From Roseivirga ehrenbergii (GTDB lineage: Bacteria; Bacteroidota; Bacteroidia; Cytophagales; Cyclobacteriaceae): DNA of 64,000 nt. Numbering within the stretch: position 1 is the first letter of the stretch; each line of letters begins with the position of its first letter. The stretch spans positions 1-64,000 of the forward strand of contig NZ_LQZQ01000050.1 in assembly GCF_001593005.1 (NCBI RefSeq). Reading direction: 5' to 3'. Below the pieces are notes generated by a model, which ran no database searches, was not told the DNA's origin, and saw nothing but the letters and a program-made list of their open reading frames with translations. Below are positions 9,886-19,211 of this stretch, piece by piece. The position numbers were made by a program, and so were the translations under genes.

Positions 9886-12249
9886 TTCAAAAACAACCTT
9901 AAACTTATTGTCAGAAAACTACGGAAAGAGAAGCTCTATTCCTTTGTGAATATTGCTGGGCTTACCGTTGGCCTGTCTGCCTTTTTGCTCATTGCGCTTT
10001 ATGTGCGCGATGAACTCAGTTTCGATAATTTCCACGAGAACAAGGAGAATATCTATCGGGTGATCACCAATCATAAAGATTGGGGCTATAACGCTCATGT
10101 GCCTACAGATTATGTTGAAATCGTGAGTGACTTCATTCCACAGATCGAAAACCAGACTCGGCTTTCAATTGTAGGTAGACCAACTTTACTTTCTAGGTCT
10201 GAAGGTGACGTTTACGCTGAGAATGTTTTTTATGTCGACCAGAATTTCTTTGAGTTCTTCAATTTCCCGCTCTTAGATGGTAAACCCAATAGTGTCTTTT
10301 CAACTGAACTTCAAGCAGTAATTAGCCAAGAGTTTAAGGAGAGTTTTTTCGGAGATACAAATCCATTGGGGAAAGAAATTAAGATCGATAAGGATTTTGT
10401 TGTGACGGTCAGTGGGGTGGCGGAAAATCCACCAAAGAACAGCACAATTGAATTCGATCTATTGCTTTACAAGCAGGGGCAATTTAAAAACACATTTGAA
10501 GAGACTCATGGACTTAGAAACGTCATGACATATGTCTCTCTTTTTCCAAGAGCTGATCCCGTTTCGGTTGAAAATGGACTTAATGAGTTAAAGGATAAAC
10601 CAATTTATGCGAGGTTCTTAGAAGATAGTAGTTATGAGCTGCTCCCACTTTTGGGTCAAAGGTTACATGCGCCTTATGAAGGTGATGCGTTTGATAAAAA
10701 CGATATCTCCTTTGTAATTCTTTTTAGTGGCATAGGTAGTGTCGTCTTGTTGTTAGCCATTATTAATTACATTAACCTAGTTACCGCTCAAGCAAGTAAA
10801 AGGACGAAGGAGATTGGGTTGAGAAAAGTAATTGGAGCTTCAAAACATCAATTGATCTTTTATCAACTGGTTGAATCGACCACGATAACCTTAGTAGCAT
10901 TTATTATGGCTTTCGCCATTTCGGAAAGGCTTCTCAATACATTTAATGAGGTACTTGATAAGGACATAAGTCTTAACTATTTCAGTAGTGATTTTTTCCT
11001 TTGGGTACTCGTTTTTGGATTGCTTTTGGGTTTTTTATCTGGAATTTATCCTGCTCTTTTTATTGCTCGATTTCAGCCTCTAGCCCTGCTTCAGAAATCC
11101 TCAGTGAGTCTAGGTAGAAAAGGGTATTTACGAAAATTTTTAGTGCTTTTTCAGTTTGTGACTTCTGGCGTCTTACTCGTAGTATTATTCATTATTTCTG
11201 GGCAAATGAAGTTCATGAAAGAGAAAGATTTGGGTTACAATACTGATTTCCTAGTCAGTGTTCCACTTTACCGAGATTCAACCCAGTTATATCAGACGCT
11301 TAAGAATGAACTTAAGACCATTAGTGGAGTGCAGTCTGTAAGCCTGAATAGTTTTAGGGTTGGTCAATCTTCAAACACAAGTATTAACGACAACCCAGAT
11401 ACCAAGGCAGAAAATCGTCAATCGACTGGGGTAGAGGCTGTGTTTGCCGATAAAGATTTCTTTGAGGCTTCTGGTGTTAATTTTCTATGGAAATCAGATG
11501 ATTTTGACTCGGAAGATTTTAGTGAAGACGAAATAATGACTAATAGAAGTCTTGCTGAGAAATTCGGACTTATGACGGAGCCAGATGGAAGAAGGCTCTA
11601 TGGATATAATGATAAAGTAGGGAAGAAGTTGGTGGCCATTGTGGAGGATTTTCATACCTATTCATTGAAGGAAGAAATAAAACCATTGATCATTCAATAC
11701 TTAAGTGATTGGGGAACTCGCAATGTTTTATTGAAGCTAGAAGGGGATAAAGCCAAAGTGATATTGGAGCAAGTAGACGAAAAATATGAGGCTATATTTC
11801 AAAGGCCTTTTGAATACTATTTTTTAGATGATCAGGTAAAAGCCTTCTACAAAAAAGAACAAGGTCAATTTATGCTTTTCCAAATCTTTTCGGGCTTGGC
11901 CGTCTTTATTTCACTTTTGGGTTTAATTGCTTTGACGATCTATACCTTAGAGCAACGCAGAAAAGAAGTGAGTATTAGAAAGGTACTTGGTGCATCAATT
12001 CAAAACCTGTTGCTTTTGCTGAATAAAGAATATACGCTTCTGGTTATTTTGGCATTTCTCATTGCTTCACCTATTGCTTACTATGCCATGCAGGGTTGGT
12101 TGGCCGAGTTTAAGTACCGCATCGAAATCACTCCACTTATATTTATCGGTGCATTCTTAAGCTTTCTGGCTTTGAGCTGGATGGTGACTCTTTTACAATC
12201 CTTACAGGTCTCTCAAGCAAACCCAGCCGATACGCTTAGAGAGGAGTAA
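9883..12249 (+). CDS. FtsX/MacB-like ABC transporter permease (array member 5)
   Basis: A 788-residue double-module permease that forms a second subgroup with member 6. Both begin with a KLRKE.LYS pattern, carry the helix GLTVGL.AFLLIALYV followed by RDELS, have EIGLRKVIGA in the first coupling region and SIRKVLGAS or SVRKVLGAS in the second, and end ANPADTLREE. It is about 30 residues shorter than members 2-4. It follows the shared 11-bp spacer and is probably in the same transcript. Function beyond ABC export is unknown. Confidence 0.9.
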   Translation: MFKNNLKLIVRKLRKEKLYSFVNIAGLTVGLSAFLLIALYVRDELSFDNFHENKENIYRVITNHKDWGYNAHVPTDYVEIVSDFIPQIENQTRLSIVGRPTLLSRSEGDVYAENVFYVDQNFFEFFNFPLLDGKPNSVFSTELQAVISQEFKESFFGDTNPLGKEIKIDKDFVVTVSGVAENPPKNSTIEFDLLLYKQGQFKNTFEETHGLRNVMTYVSLFPRADPVSVENGLNELKDKPIYARFLEDSSYELLPLLGQRLHAPYEGDAFDKNDISFVILFSGIGSVVLLLAIINYINLVTAQASKRTKEIGLRKVIGASKHQLIFYQLVESTTITLVAFIMAFAISERLLNTFNEVLDKDISLNYFSSDFFLWVLVFGLLLGFLSGIYPALFIARFQPLALLQKSSVSLGRKGYLRKFLVLFQFVTSGVLLVVLFIISGQMKFMKEKDLGYNTDFLVSVPLYRDSTQLYQTLKNELKTISGVQSVSLNSFRVGQSSNTSINDNPDTKAENRQSTGVEAVFADKDFFEASGVNFLWKSDDFDSEDFSEDEIMTNRSLAEKFGLMTEPDGRRLYGYNDKVGKKLVAIVEDFHTYSLKEEIKPLIIQYLSDWGTRNVLLKLEGDKAKVILEQVDEKYEAIFQRPFEYYFLDDQVKAFYKKEQGQFMLFQIFSGLAVFISLLGLIALTIYTLEQRRKEVSIRKVLGASIQNLLLLLNKEYTLLVILAFLIASPIAYYAMQGWLAEFKYRIEITPLIFIGAFLSFLALSWMVTLLQSLQVSQANPADTLREE

Positions 12250-12267
12250 TTACTAGATCGAAGAACT

Positions 12268-14643
12268 ATGTTATCAAACTACCTGACTATCATTTTTAGA
12301 AAGCTCCGTAAAGAGCGACTTTATAGTATAATCAATCTTTTGGGCCTCACCGTTGGTCTTACCGCATTTTTATTGATTGCGCTTTATGTGCGTGATGAAC
12401 TGAGTTATGATAAATTTCATGCCGACCATGAGCAGCTGTACAGGGTTTACGCTACTGATACTACTCGAGATGTAAAACAAGGGGCAATTGCGCCTGATTT
12501 AGCTGGAATTATCTTGTCCGATATTCCGGCCGTAGAGTCTGCAGTGCGAATGATTAGTGGTGGAGGGAAGAGCCTCTTAACTGTTGGAGATGAACGCATT
12601 TATTCTGATAAGGTAATTTTTTCAGATGCTAACTTTTTCGAAATGCTGGATTTTAAACTGGTGGAAGGGGTAGCTCAATCTGTTTTGGATCAGCCATATC
12701 AGGCAGTAATTACCACCGCTCTTGCCGAAAAATTATTTGGTGAGGAAAACCCAATTGGGAAAACAGTTACTCTAAATAAAGAAAGAGAATTGGTGGTAAC
12801 GGGAATCAGTGAAACCCCACCAAATAATAGCTCACTCAGGTTTGAAATGGTAATAAGGAGCGGTGTGGCAGAAATGGATACTCAACAGCCAGGGAGCATG
12901 AGGTCTGCTCTTACTTATCTTAAAATTTCAGAAGAGCAAGATAAGGCACAGGTGGCGAAAATGATCAATGAACTTAAGCCTAAATCGAGCTATGGCATTT
13001 TTGTAAGGGATGATGTGTTTGGACTATTGCCAATCACCGACCAAAGGCTTCACGCCAATTTTACTTATGCAAACCTGACAGATCAAAGTGACATTCGCTT
13101 TGTGTATCTTTTCTCTGGTATTGGTTTGGTAATTTTGCTTTTGGCAGTGATCAATTATGTCAATATGGTTACAGCCAGTTCTCTGAAAAGGGCCAAGGAA
13201 ATTGGGCTTAGAAAAGTCATTGGTGCTCAAAAATCTCAATTGGTTTGGTATCAATTGGTAGAATCTGTCGTGGTGACTACCATAGCTCTAGTCATGGCCT
13301 TTGCGCTTACGGAAAGGCTATTGCCTCAAATGAATAGCTTATTGGGGAAAACGATGGAGTTGAAATATTTCAGCCTCGAGTTTTTGCTCTTTGTGCCTTT
13401 AATGGGGCTTGCCATTGGTGTGTTAACCGGACTTTATCCTTCTTTTTATATCAGTCGATATAAGCCATTAGTGCTATTAAAAAATAACATGCGCGGAACC
13501 GCAGGCAAGGGTGGTTTAAGAAGAGTGTTGGTTGGTTTTCAGTTTTTAGTGGCGGGCATTATGATTTTGGTTACCCTCATTATGCATTCTCAAATGAAGT
13601 TTTTGAAAGAGCAGAAAATGGGGTTTGATCAGGAACTGCTAGTCTATGTTCCGCTTTTTGAAGACTTGAAAGGGAAGTCTCAAGTCTTTAAGAATGAAGT
13701 GCTTGGTATGTCGGGCGTTTCAGAAGCCACAGTGACCAATTGGATGTTCGGCAAGCATACTTGGAGTAGCGTTTTTGCAGGCTATTTCGATAGTGATGTG
13801 GAGGAACGTCCACCTTATGTTGAGGTATCCTTTGTTTTAGGAGATGAAGATGTGATCAATACTTTAGGTCTAAAAGTGCTGGAGGCAGAAGAGGGTTTTG
13901 ATATGGCACAACTCGATTCTACAAAAATTGTAATCAGCAAGCTTGTTGCCGATGGTTTAGGCTGGAAGGATGAAAGTGTGATTGGAAAATATGTGTATCA
14001 ATATGCAGGCTATAAAATGAGAGTAGTAGCCGTAATTGAAGATTTTCATTCTTCTTCCTTAAAGGATGAAATTCTACCTGCTGTAATATTGGGTAAAGAA
14101 AGTTGGTGGAATGAGAACTTATTGATCCGCTTTGAGGCGGAAGGGCATCAGGCTACACTTAAAGAAATCAAAGTCAAGTACGAAAGCCTTTTGAATAGAC
14201 CTTTTGAGTTTAGTTATGTAGATGATGAAATAGAAAAATACTATAAAGAAGAAGCAGATCAAGTGGCTTTGTTTAATACCTTCTCTGGCTTGGCTATATT
14301 CATTTCTCTATTGGGTTTAATGGCCATGGCTACTTATTCTGCTGAGCAGCGAAAAAAGGAAGTCAGTGTAAGAAAGGTGTTAGGCGCTTCTATGAGGCAG
14401 CTTATTCTTTTGTTGAATAAAGAGAATGGCGTTTTGGTGATTGTCGCTTTTTTAATTGCTACGCCCATCACAGTTTACGCTATGCAAGATTGGTTGGCTG
14501 AATTTAAGTATCGGGTTTCTATTCAACCTATAATTTTTGTGTTGGCTTTGGCTGGGTTTTTCGTTCTGAACCTGTTGGTGACTTTGTTCTTTTCTATGAA
14601 GGTATCTAAAGCCAATCCAGCCGATACACTTAGAGAGGAATAG
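12268..14643 (+). CDS. FtsX/MacB-like ABC transporter permease (array member 6, last)
   Basis: A 791-residue double-module permease, sister to member 5 (GLTVGLTAFLLIALYV, EIGLRKVIGAQK near residue 310, SVRKVLGASMRQL near 700, end ANPADTLREE). The 18-bp spacer before it is unlike the other junctions, so this pair arose separately from the members 2-4 amplification. A stem-loop overlapping the end of the convergent response-regulator gene lies just downstream and could end the operon. Confidence 0.9.
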   Translation: MLSNYLTIIFRKLRKERLYSIINLLGLTVGLTAFLLIALYVRDELSYDKFHADHEQLYRVYATDTTRDVKQGAIAPDLAGIILSDIPAVESAVRMISGGGKSLLTVGDERIYSDKVIFSDANFFEMLDFKLVEGVAQSVLDQPYQAVITTALAEKLFGEENPIGKTVTLNKERELVVTGISETPPNNSSLRFEMVIRSGVAEMDTQQPGSMRSALTYLKISEEQDKAQVAKMINELKPKSSYGIFVRDDVFGLLPITDQRLHANFTYANLTDQSDIRFVYLFSGIGLVILLLAVINYVNMVTASSLKRAKEIGLRKVIGAQKSQLVWYQLVESVVVTTIALVMAFALTERLLPQMNSLLGKTMELKYFSLEFLLFVPLMGLAIGVLTGLYPSFYISRYKPLVLLKNNMRGTAGKGGLRRVLVGFQFLVAGIMILVTLIMHSQMKFLKEQKMGFDQELLVYVPLFEDLKGKSQVFKNEVLGMSGVSEATVTNWMFGKHTWSSVFAGYFDSDVEERPPYVEVSFVLGDEDVINTLGLKVLEAEEGFDMAQLDSTKIVISKLVADGLGWKDESVIGKYVYQYAGYKMRVVAVIEDFHSSSLKDEILPAVILGKESWWNENLLIRFEAEGHQATLKEIKVKYESLLNRPFEFSYVDDEIEKYYKEEADQVALFNTFSGLAIFISLLGLMAMATYSAEQRKKEVSVRKVLGASMRQLILLLNKENGVLVIVAFLIATPITVYAMQDWLAEFKYRVSIQPIIFVLALAGFFVLNLLVTLFFSMKVSKANPADTLREE

Positions 14644-14666
14644 TCACAAAGGGGGAAATGAGAAGA

Positions 14667-14695
14667 TATACTTGAGTTAAAAATCCTCAAGTATA
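14667..14695. terminator. Stem-loop between convergent permease and response-regulator genes
   Basis: A perfect 10-bp stem TATACTTGAG/CTCAAGTATA with a 9-nt loop. On the plus strand it is followed by CCTTTT. It overlaps the last codons of the minus-strand response regulator, so it could act as a bidirectional terminator. Prediction from sequence only. Confidence 0.5.
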
Positions 14696-15069
14696 CCTTT
14701 TAAGGTATCCATTGTAATCGGTTTGACAATGTAATTACTGACCACTTCATAAGTTTCGGCCTTATTAAAATCTTCATTGTCAATTGAAGAGCTTACAATG
14801 TAAAGGGTGATTTTTTTGTCGGTTTTTATTTTGGTAAACTCATCTAAAAACTGCCATCCATCCATTACAGGCATGTTTAAATCCAGCAAAATGAGTTCCG
14901 GTAAATTATTTCCTGAAGCAATTATAGCGGCTAGTCCTTCCAGCGCTTTTTTGCCATCTTGAAATACCATAAAACCATTACAGAAGTTGGCCAATTCCAT
15001 CATTCTCTTTGCTCCAAAAACAAAAATTGGGTCATCATCTATAATGCAGGCAATATCAATTTTCTTCAT
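14677..15069 (-). CDS. Single-domain response regulator (CheY-like receiver)
   Basis: A 130-residue protein that is only a receiver domain. The acidic pocket is D11-D12-D13, the phospho-acceptor is D63 in LLDLNMP, the switch serines are in YIVSSS (93-95) and the conserved lysine is K116 in VKP. There is no output domain, so it probably signals by protein contact. It overlaps the upstream histidine kinase stop by ATGA, indicating translational coupling and a cognate pair. It resembles receiver proteins following PAS-rich kinases in Bacteroidota. The downstream target is not evident. Confidence 0.92.
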   Translation of the reverse strand: MKKIDIACIIDDDPIFVFGAKRMMELANFCNGFMVFQDGKKALEGLAAIIASGNNLPELILLDLNMPVMDGWQFLDEFTKIKTDKKITLYIVSSSIDNEDFNKAETYEVVSNYIVKPITMDTLKGILEDF

Positions 15070-17342
15070 AATTTCAAATACACTTTAAATGTTGTTCCTT
15101 TATCGAGCTCGCTTTCAACTTCTATTTTACCGTTCATCGCCTCAATTTGATTTTTTGTAATAAACAGCCCAATTCCTCTAGCATCTTCATTTCCATGAAA
15201 TGTTTTGTACATTCCAAACAGTTTACGCCCATGGAGTTTCATGTTCATTCCCATACCGTTGTCGGTAAATTTAATGACGACAAATTGTTTTTTCACAATT
15301 GCATCAATGGTAATTCGGTTTGGTCTTTCAGACGACCGGTACTTGACTGCATTGGAGATCAAGTTAAGAAAAATACTTTCTAAATAGGCAGGAATTGCTT
15401 TTACAAAAATAGAAGAAGACACGTTGATTTCTATTTGTGTTTCGCTCTCTAGAATTGAAGCATGAAGATTGGTTTGTGCTTTTTTAATATATTCTAAAAG
15501 ATTCAATGAAAGTAAATTATCATTGGTTTTGGTGCTCATGGCTACCACCTCATTCAGGTGTTGTATGGTTTCTTTTAGGTTTTCTGAAGCTTCGGTTAGT
15601 AATGGAAAAAAGGGGTTTTGGGTAGCTTCTGGCACTTCCATTTTCATCAGCTCTGTAAGCATTGAAAGGTTACCTGAATGAGATCTGAGGTTGTGGGAAA
15701 CAATATGCGCGAAATTGAGAAGGCGCTCGTTTTGTTCCTGTGTTACGTCCAACAGAGATTTCACTTCTTCTTCCACCCGCTTTAAATTAGAGATGTCTGT
15801 TGCTACACCTAGATAACCCTTTACTTCGTTGTTACTGTTTTTAATGGCAGTTACGGTTAGTTGCACAGGAAATGTAGAGCCATTCTTCCTTATGTAAGTC
15901 CACTCTCTGGTTTCATAAAGTCCAACGGATGCCTGATAAACCAAGGTTTGAACGCCTTGAATGTCTGTGTTATAGCTTTTAGATAATTCTTTGCTTCTTT
16001 CTTTAATTTCGCTAGCCAAGTGAATGATTTCAGGAGTTTGTTTATCAATCATTTCCGTAGCAGAATAGCCCAAAAGATTTTCGGCTCCTCGATTAAACGA
16101 CTTTATCACTCCATTTATATCGGTTTCAATAATACTGACTTGAGTACTGGCATCTTGAATGCCCTGTAGCTTACTAATGCTCTCTTGTAATTGAAATTGG
16201 GCTTGTTTCCTTTCAGTAATATTATTGATTTGGGCTACATAGTGGCTTGGTAAGCCCATGCTGTTTTTTACCATGGAGACAGAAAGTAAAACCCAGATGA
16301 TATGTCCTTTTTTATGGAAATACCTTTTCTCCATTTGATAACTATCAATTTTGCCGTTAGTAAGCTGATCAAGTAATTTGTAATCTTTTTCTAGATCGGC
16401 AGGATGGGTAATATCGGCAAAAGTTAGTTTCTCTAACTCATTTTTAGAATAGCCAATAATTTGGCTTAAGCTTTTGTTTACCTGTAACCACTGGCCTTGA
16501 AGACCTACCAAAGCCATTCCGTTAGCTGCAAACTCAAAAGTTTGGCGAAACTGTTCTTCTTGAAGAGCTAAAAGTTTGTTGGCTTTGGTCTTTTCGTCAA
16601 TATCTTGAAAAACGCCATATACGCTAACTACTTGATTGTTCTCAATTTCAGGAATTCCAACTGTACGTATCCACTTGTGATTGCCTTTAGCGGTAATTAT
16701 TTCCAGCTCTAGATCGAAGGTCTTTTTTTCTTCAATACATGCTTGAAAATGCTTATAGATTATTTCTCTGTTTTCTCCTTCCTTATAAAAATTAATTCCA
16801 TCGTTGATATTTGGTGTAAAGCCTTCAGCTGCCTCATGAATATCTCGGGTTACTTTGCTCCAAGTAACAGTCTTTTTTTTGAGGTCCACTTCCCAGGTAC
16901 CAATACTCGCAACCTCATTGGTTTTGTCTAATAGCTCTTGATACCTAGAAAGAAGGTGTTCTTTCTTTTTAATAGGGGTAATGTCGGCTGTATACATCAG
17001 GATTCCACCTATTTCATTTTTTTCAGTGTACCACGGCCTTATATCCCAACTGATCCATTGTGTAGTGCCATCATTGCCAATAAATGAGTCTTCTTGTTTC
17101 TTTTTTATAGCCCCTTTTAAACACTCCTGATGGATGTCTTTCCATTCTTGACTAATATTATCGAAAATGTCGTAGTGACTTTTACCGATGATATCGAGCC
17201 CTTCTAGGTTGTAGTCTTTTAACCATTGTTGTGAGGCAGCCAAATAGCGTACCTCGCGATCGAACATAGCAATTGCCGAGGGGGATTGCTCAACGAATAA
17301 TTCACTTCGGTCTTTAATAGGTTGGTTTTCTGAATGATGCAT
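15066..17342 (-). CDS. Multi-PAS hybrid-free sensor histidine kinase
   Basis: A 758-residue cytoplasmic sensor kinase with no membrane segments. About four PAS/PAC modules occupy residues 10-515, including IASIGTWEVDL-like and FAANGMALVG-like starts. A linker leads to a dimerisation helix with H550 in IVSHNLRS, then an ATPase domain with N box (NLISNAVKYRS), G1 (DNGMGM) and G2 (GIGLFITK). It likely senses an intracellular or redox/ligand cue through PAS domains and phosphorylates the coupled receiver protein, whose start overlaps its stop. The signal cannot be read from the sequence. Confidence 0.92.
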   Translation of the reverse strand: MHHSENQPIKDRSELFVEQSPSAIAMFDREVRYLAASQQWLKDYNLEGLDIIGKSHYDIFDNISQEWKDIHQECLKGAIKKKQEDSFIGNDGTTQWISWDIRPWYTEKNEIGGILMYTADITPIKKKEHLLSRYQELLDKTNEVASIGTWEVDLKKKTVTWSKVTRDIHEAAEGFTPNINDGINFYKEGENREIIYKHFQACIEEKKTFDLELEIITAKGNHKWIRTVGIPEIENNQVVSVYGVFQDIDEKTKANKLLALQEEQFRQTFEFAANGMALVGLQGQWLQVNKSLSQIIGYSKNELEKLTFADITHPADLEKDYKLLDQLTNGKIDSYQMEKRYFHKKGHIIWVLLSVSMVKNSMGLPSHYVAQINNITERKQAQFQLQESISKLQGIQDASTQVSIIETDINGVIKSFNRGAENLLGYSATEMIDKQTPEIIHLASEIKERSKELSKSYNTDIQGVQTLVYQASVGLYETREWTYIRKNGSTFPVQLTVTAIKNSNNEVKGYLGVATDISNLKRVEEEVKSLLDVTQEQNERLLNFAHIVSHNLRSHSGNLSMLTELMKMEVPEATQNPFFPLLTEASENLKETIQHLNEVVAMSTKTNDNLLSLNLLEYIKKAQTNLHASILESETQIEINVSSSIFVKAIPAYLESIFLNLISNAVKYRSSERPNRITIDAIVKKQFVVIKFTDNGMGMNMKLHGRKLFGMYKTFHGNEDARGIGLFITKNQIEAMNGKIEVESELDKGTTFKVYLKL

Positions 17343-17475
17343 TGGTGTTATGGGGAGTTTGTATTCTCAAAAGGTGATATATTATGACCAATGGATATCA
17401 CAGCTAAATGCAATATAGAAAAACATAGGTTTTTTTACGAAAATTATTGACTAGAGAATAAAAGCATATAAATAA

Positions 17476-17508
17476 CAAGAGCCATTTCTATTTCAGGAAT
17501 GGCTCTTG
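17476..17508. terminator. Stem-loop downstream of coiled-coil gene
   Basis: A perfect 11-bp stem CAAGAGCCATT/AATGGCTCTTG with an 11-nt loop lies 24 bp past the stop codon of the minus-strand coiled-coil gene. On the minus strand it is followed by a T-rich stretch (TTATTTATATG). It is a likely transcription terminator of the TPR/coiled-coil gene pair. Confidence 0.6.
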
Positions 17509-17531
17509 CATATGATTCTTAAAGAATTTAA

Positions 17532-17828
17532 TTAGTCTTTCATCTCTTCCGCCCCGGGGCCTTTTCTGAACATTTTCTCAAAAGCTTTACCAATCTCGTC
17601 CATGGCATTTTTTAGATGGTGTTTGGCTTCTTCAATTTTCGGCTCATTCTTAACTCGAAAATCATCCATTTTCTCTTCTAATTTGTCGCGCTGAATTTTT
17701 AACTTTTCAATGGTTTCTTCCATTTCTTCACGCACTTCTCCAGAAGCGTCCTTAGCCTTTTCAATAAGCTCGTCAATTTTATTGCGGAGGTCTTTTATCA
17801 ATTGTTCCGCTTCATCTCTTATTGCCAT
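17532..17828 (-). CDS. Small charged coiled-coil protein
   Basis: A 98-residue, highly charged protein with heptad-like Glu/Lys/Leu/Ile spacing over nearly its whole length, predicted as one or two long helices, and no signal peptide. The C-terminus has FRKGPGAEEMKD. It resembles generic Bacteroidota coiled-coil or apolipophorin-like small proteins, but no specific family is recognised. Its start codon overlaps the stop of the upstream TPR gene by one base (TAATG), so the two are translationally coupled. A terminator hairpin follows. Function unknown. Confidence 0.75.
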   Translation of the reverse strand: MAIRDEAEQLIKDLRNKIDELIEKAKDASGEVREEMEETIEKLKIQRDKLEEKMDDFRVKNEPKIEEAKHHLKNAMDEIGKAFEKMFRKGPGAEEMKD

Positions 17829-19141
17829 TATTCTATTGGTCTAGTTCTAATCGTTGAAGTTACATTAATCCAGCACCCCACTTTAATTGAGGCTCCTTCT
17901 TCTAAGTTTAACTCGAAGATCTCGGTTTTTGTAGGGAATTGTGCTCTCGCACTTTCCATTCCTTTGGTATTGCCGGCCTTTTTATATGCATCGTATGCGG
18001 CAAAGAAAATAGCCCTATCTGCAACTTGACTTACGTTTTGCTTACACTCCTCAAAGCTATTCATATACATTGAAGCTATAAGGTTGTAGGCTTCTTCTAC
18101 CACACTTTGGTCAAGTTCGCCTGCTTTTATTGCTTCGTTTCTTGCTTTCACTTTTTCGCCTGAAAGGGCATATGCCTTGGCCAATGAAAGAGTTGTTTCA
18201 GCTTTTTTTGCTTTGTCTTGCTCTAAGCTAATGGCTTCCTGAAAGTATTTGATGGCTTCTGGATACTCTTTGCTTGAAAGTTTTCTTCTACCAATAATTC
18301 CAGCTAAACCAGAAGTTGGCTCAGCTTTATGTACTACCTCAACGGCTTCCATAAAGAAATCTGAATCAGAGCATTTTGCTGTTAGTGATAACTGAAATAT
18401 TCTTTTGGCTAACTTAATGTTAGTTGGGTTTTCTTTGAGTTGAGGGTAGAGTTTTTGTTCAATGAAGTCGCAATTCACATCAATAATAGTGGTAAGGGCT
18501 TGATCAATTATTGTTTTGTATTGTTCGAATTTGGGTACATCCTTGCCTTTTGCAATTCGGTCTTCTATTACTTCGGTGATTTTAGCGTGGATGTCTAAAG
18601 CCTCATTCTCGCTCACATTTTTATTCTTTATGAAACTCCTTTTTAGGATGTCCATATAGGCCACCAAATTGTTATTGATTACTTCATCGGGTTTTTCAAA
18701 GGCTCTAGCAAAAGCCTTTAGGGCTTCATCGTATTTGTCAGCATCATCCTTATGGTATTTATAATACCTATAAGCCACATTGTTTATTTCTGTATCGCTA
18801 AGTGGAAACCTATCGTCTTTCAACTTGTATACCGTAAACATAGAGTCTAAATAAACCCTCTTTTTGGTCTGGTCGGTTTCTTTTTCCGCTATTGCTTCAT
18901 AAGCTTTATAACTGTTGATATACAAGCCTTCATAAAGGTCTGGTGCGTTTTTCAAGAGCCAAGCCAGTGAGTTGGCAGCCTCTCTATATCTTTCAAAAGC
19001 CATATCGTCTAACGACATGGCAAACTTTCTTTTTGCCTCTTCAGCTAGCTGAGGGTCATCAGGATATTTTATATCTGGATTTTGAGCTAACGTAGGTAAA
19101 GCTAAAAAAGCCAGAGTAAGGCAGAATATTAACTTTTTCAT
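17828..19141 (-). CDS. Exported TPR-repeat protein
   Basis: A 437-residue protein with a clear signal peptide (MKKLIFCLTLAFLALPTLA, cleavage before Q20). The mature part has helical repeats typical of TPR proteins: SLDDMAFERYREAANSLAWLL near the start, and KYFQEAISLEQDKAKKAETT with LAKAYALSGEKVKARN near residues 300-345. It is probably periplasmic or outer-membrane associated and used for protein interaction. It is coupled to the downstream coiled-coil gene. No enzymatic motif is visible. Confidence 0.8.
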   Translation of the reverse strand: MKKLIFCLTLAFLALPTLAQNPDIKYPDDPQLAEEAKRKFAMSLDDMAFERYREAANSLAWLLKNAPDLYEGLYINSYKAYEAIAEKETDQTKKRVYLDSMFTVYKLKDDRFPLSDTEINNVAYRYYKYHKDDADKYDEALKAFARAFEKPDEVINNNLVAYMDILKRSFIKNKNVSENEALDIHAKITEVIEDRIAKGKDVPKFEQYKTIIDQALTTIIDVNCDFIEQKLYPQLKENPTNIKLAKRIFQLSLTAKCSDSDFFMEAVEVVHKAEPTSGLAGIIGRRKLSSKEYPEAIKYFQEAISLEQDKAKKAETTLSLAKAYALSGEKVKARNEAIKAGELDQSVVEEAYNLIASMYMNSFEECKQNVSQVADRAIFFAAYDAYKKAGNTKGMESARAQFPTKTEIFELNLEEGASIKVGCWINVTSTIRTRPIE

Positions 19142-19211
19142 AATTATAATTTTAAGGAGCCAAAATTAACGCAATTAAAAATCACGATAACCTACACTCG
19201 TTATTAAATTG

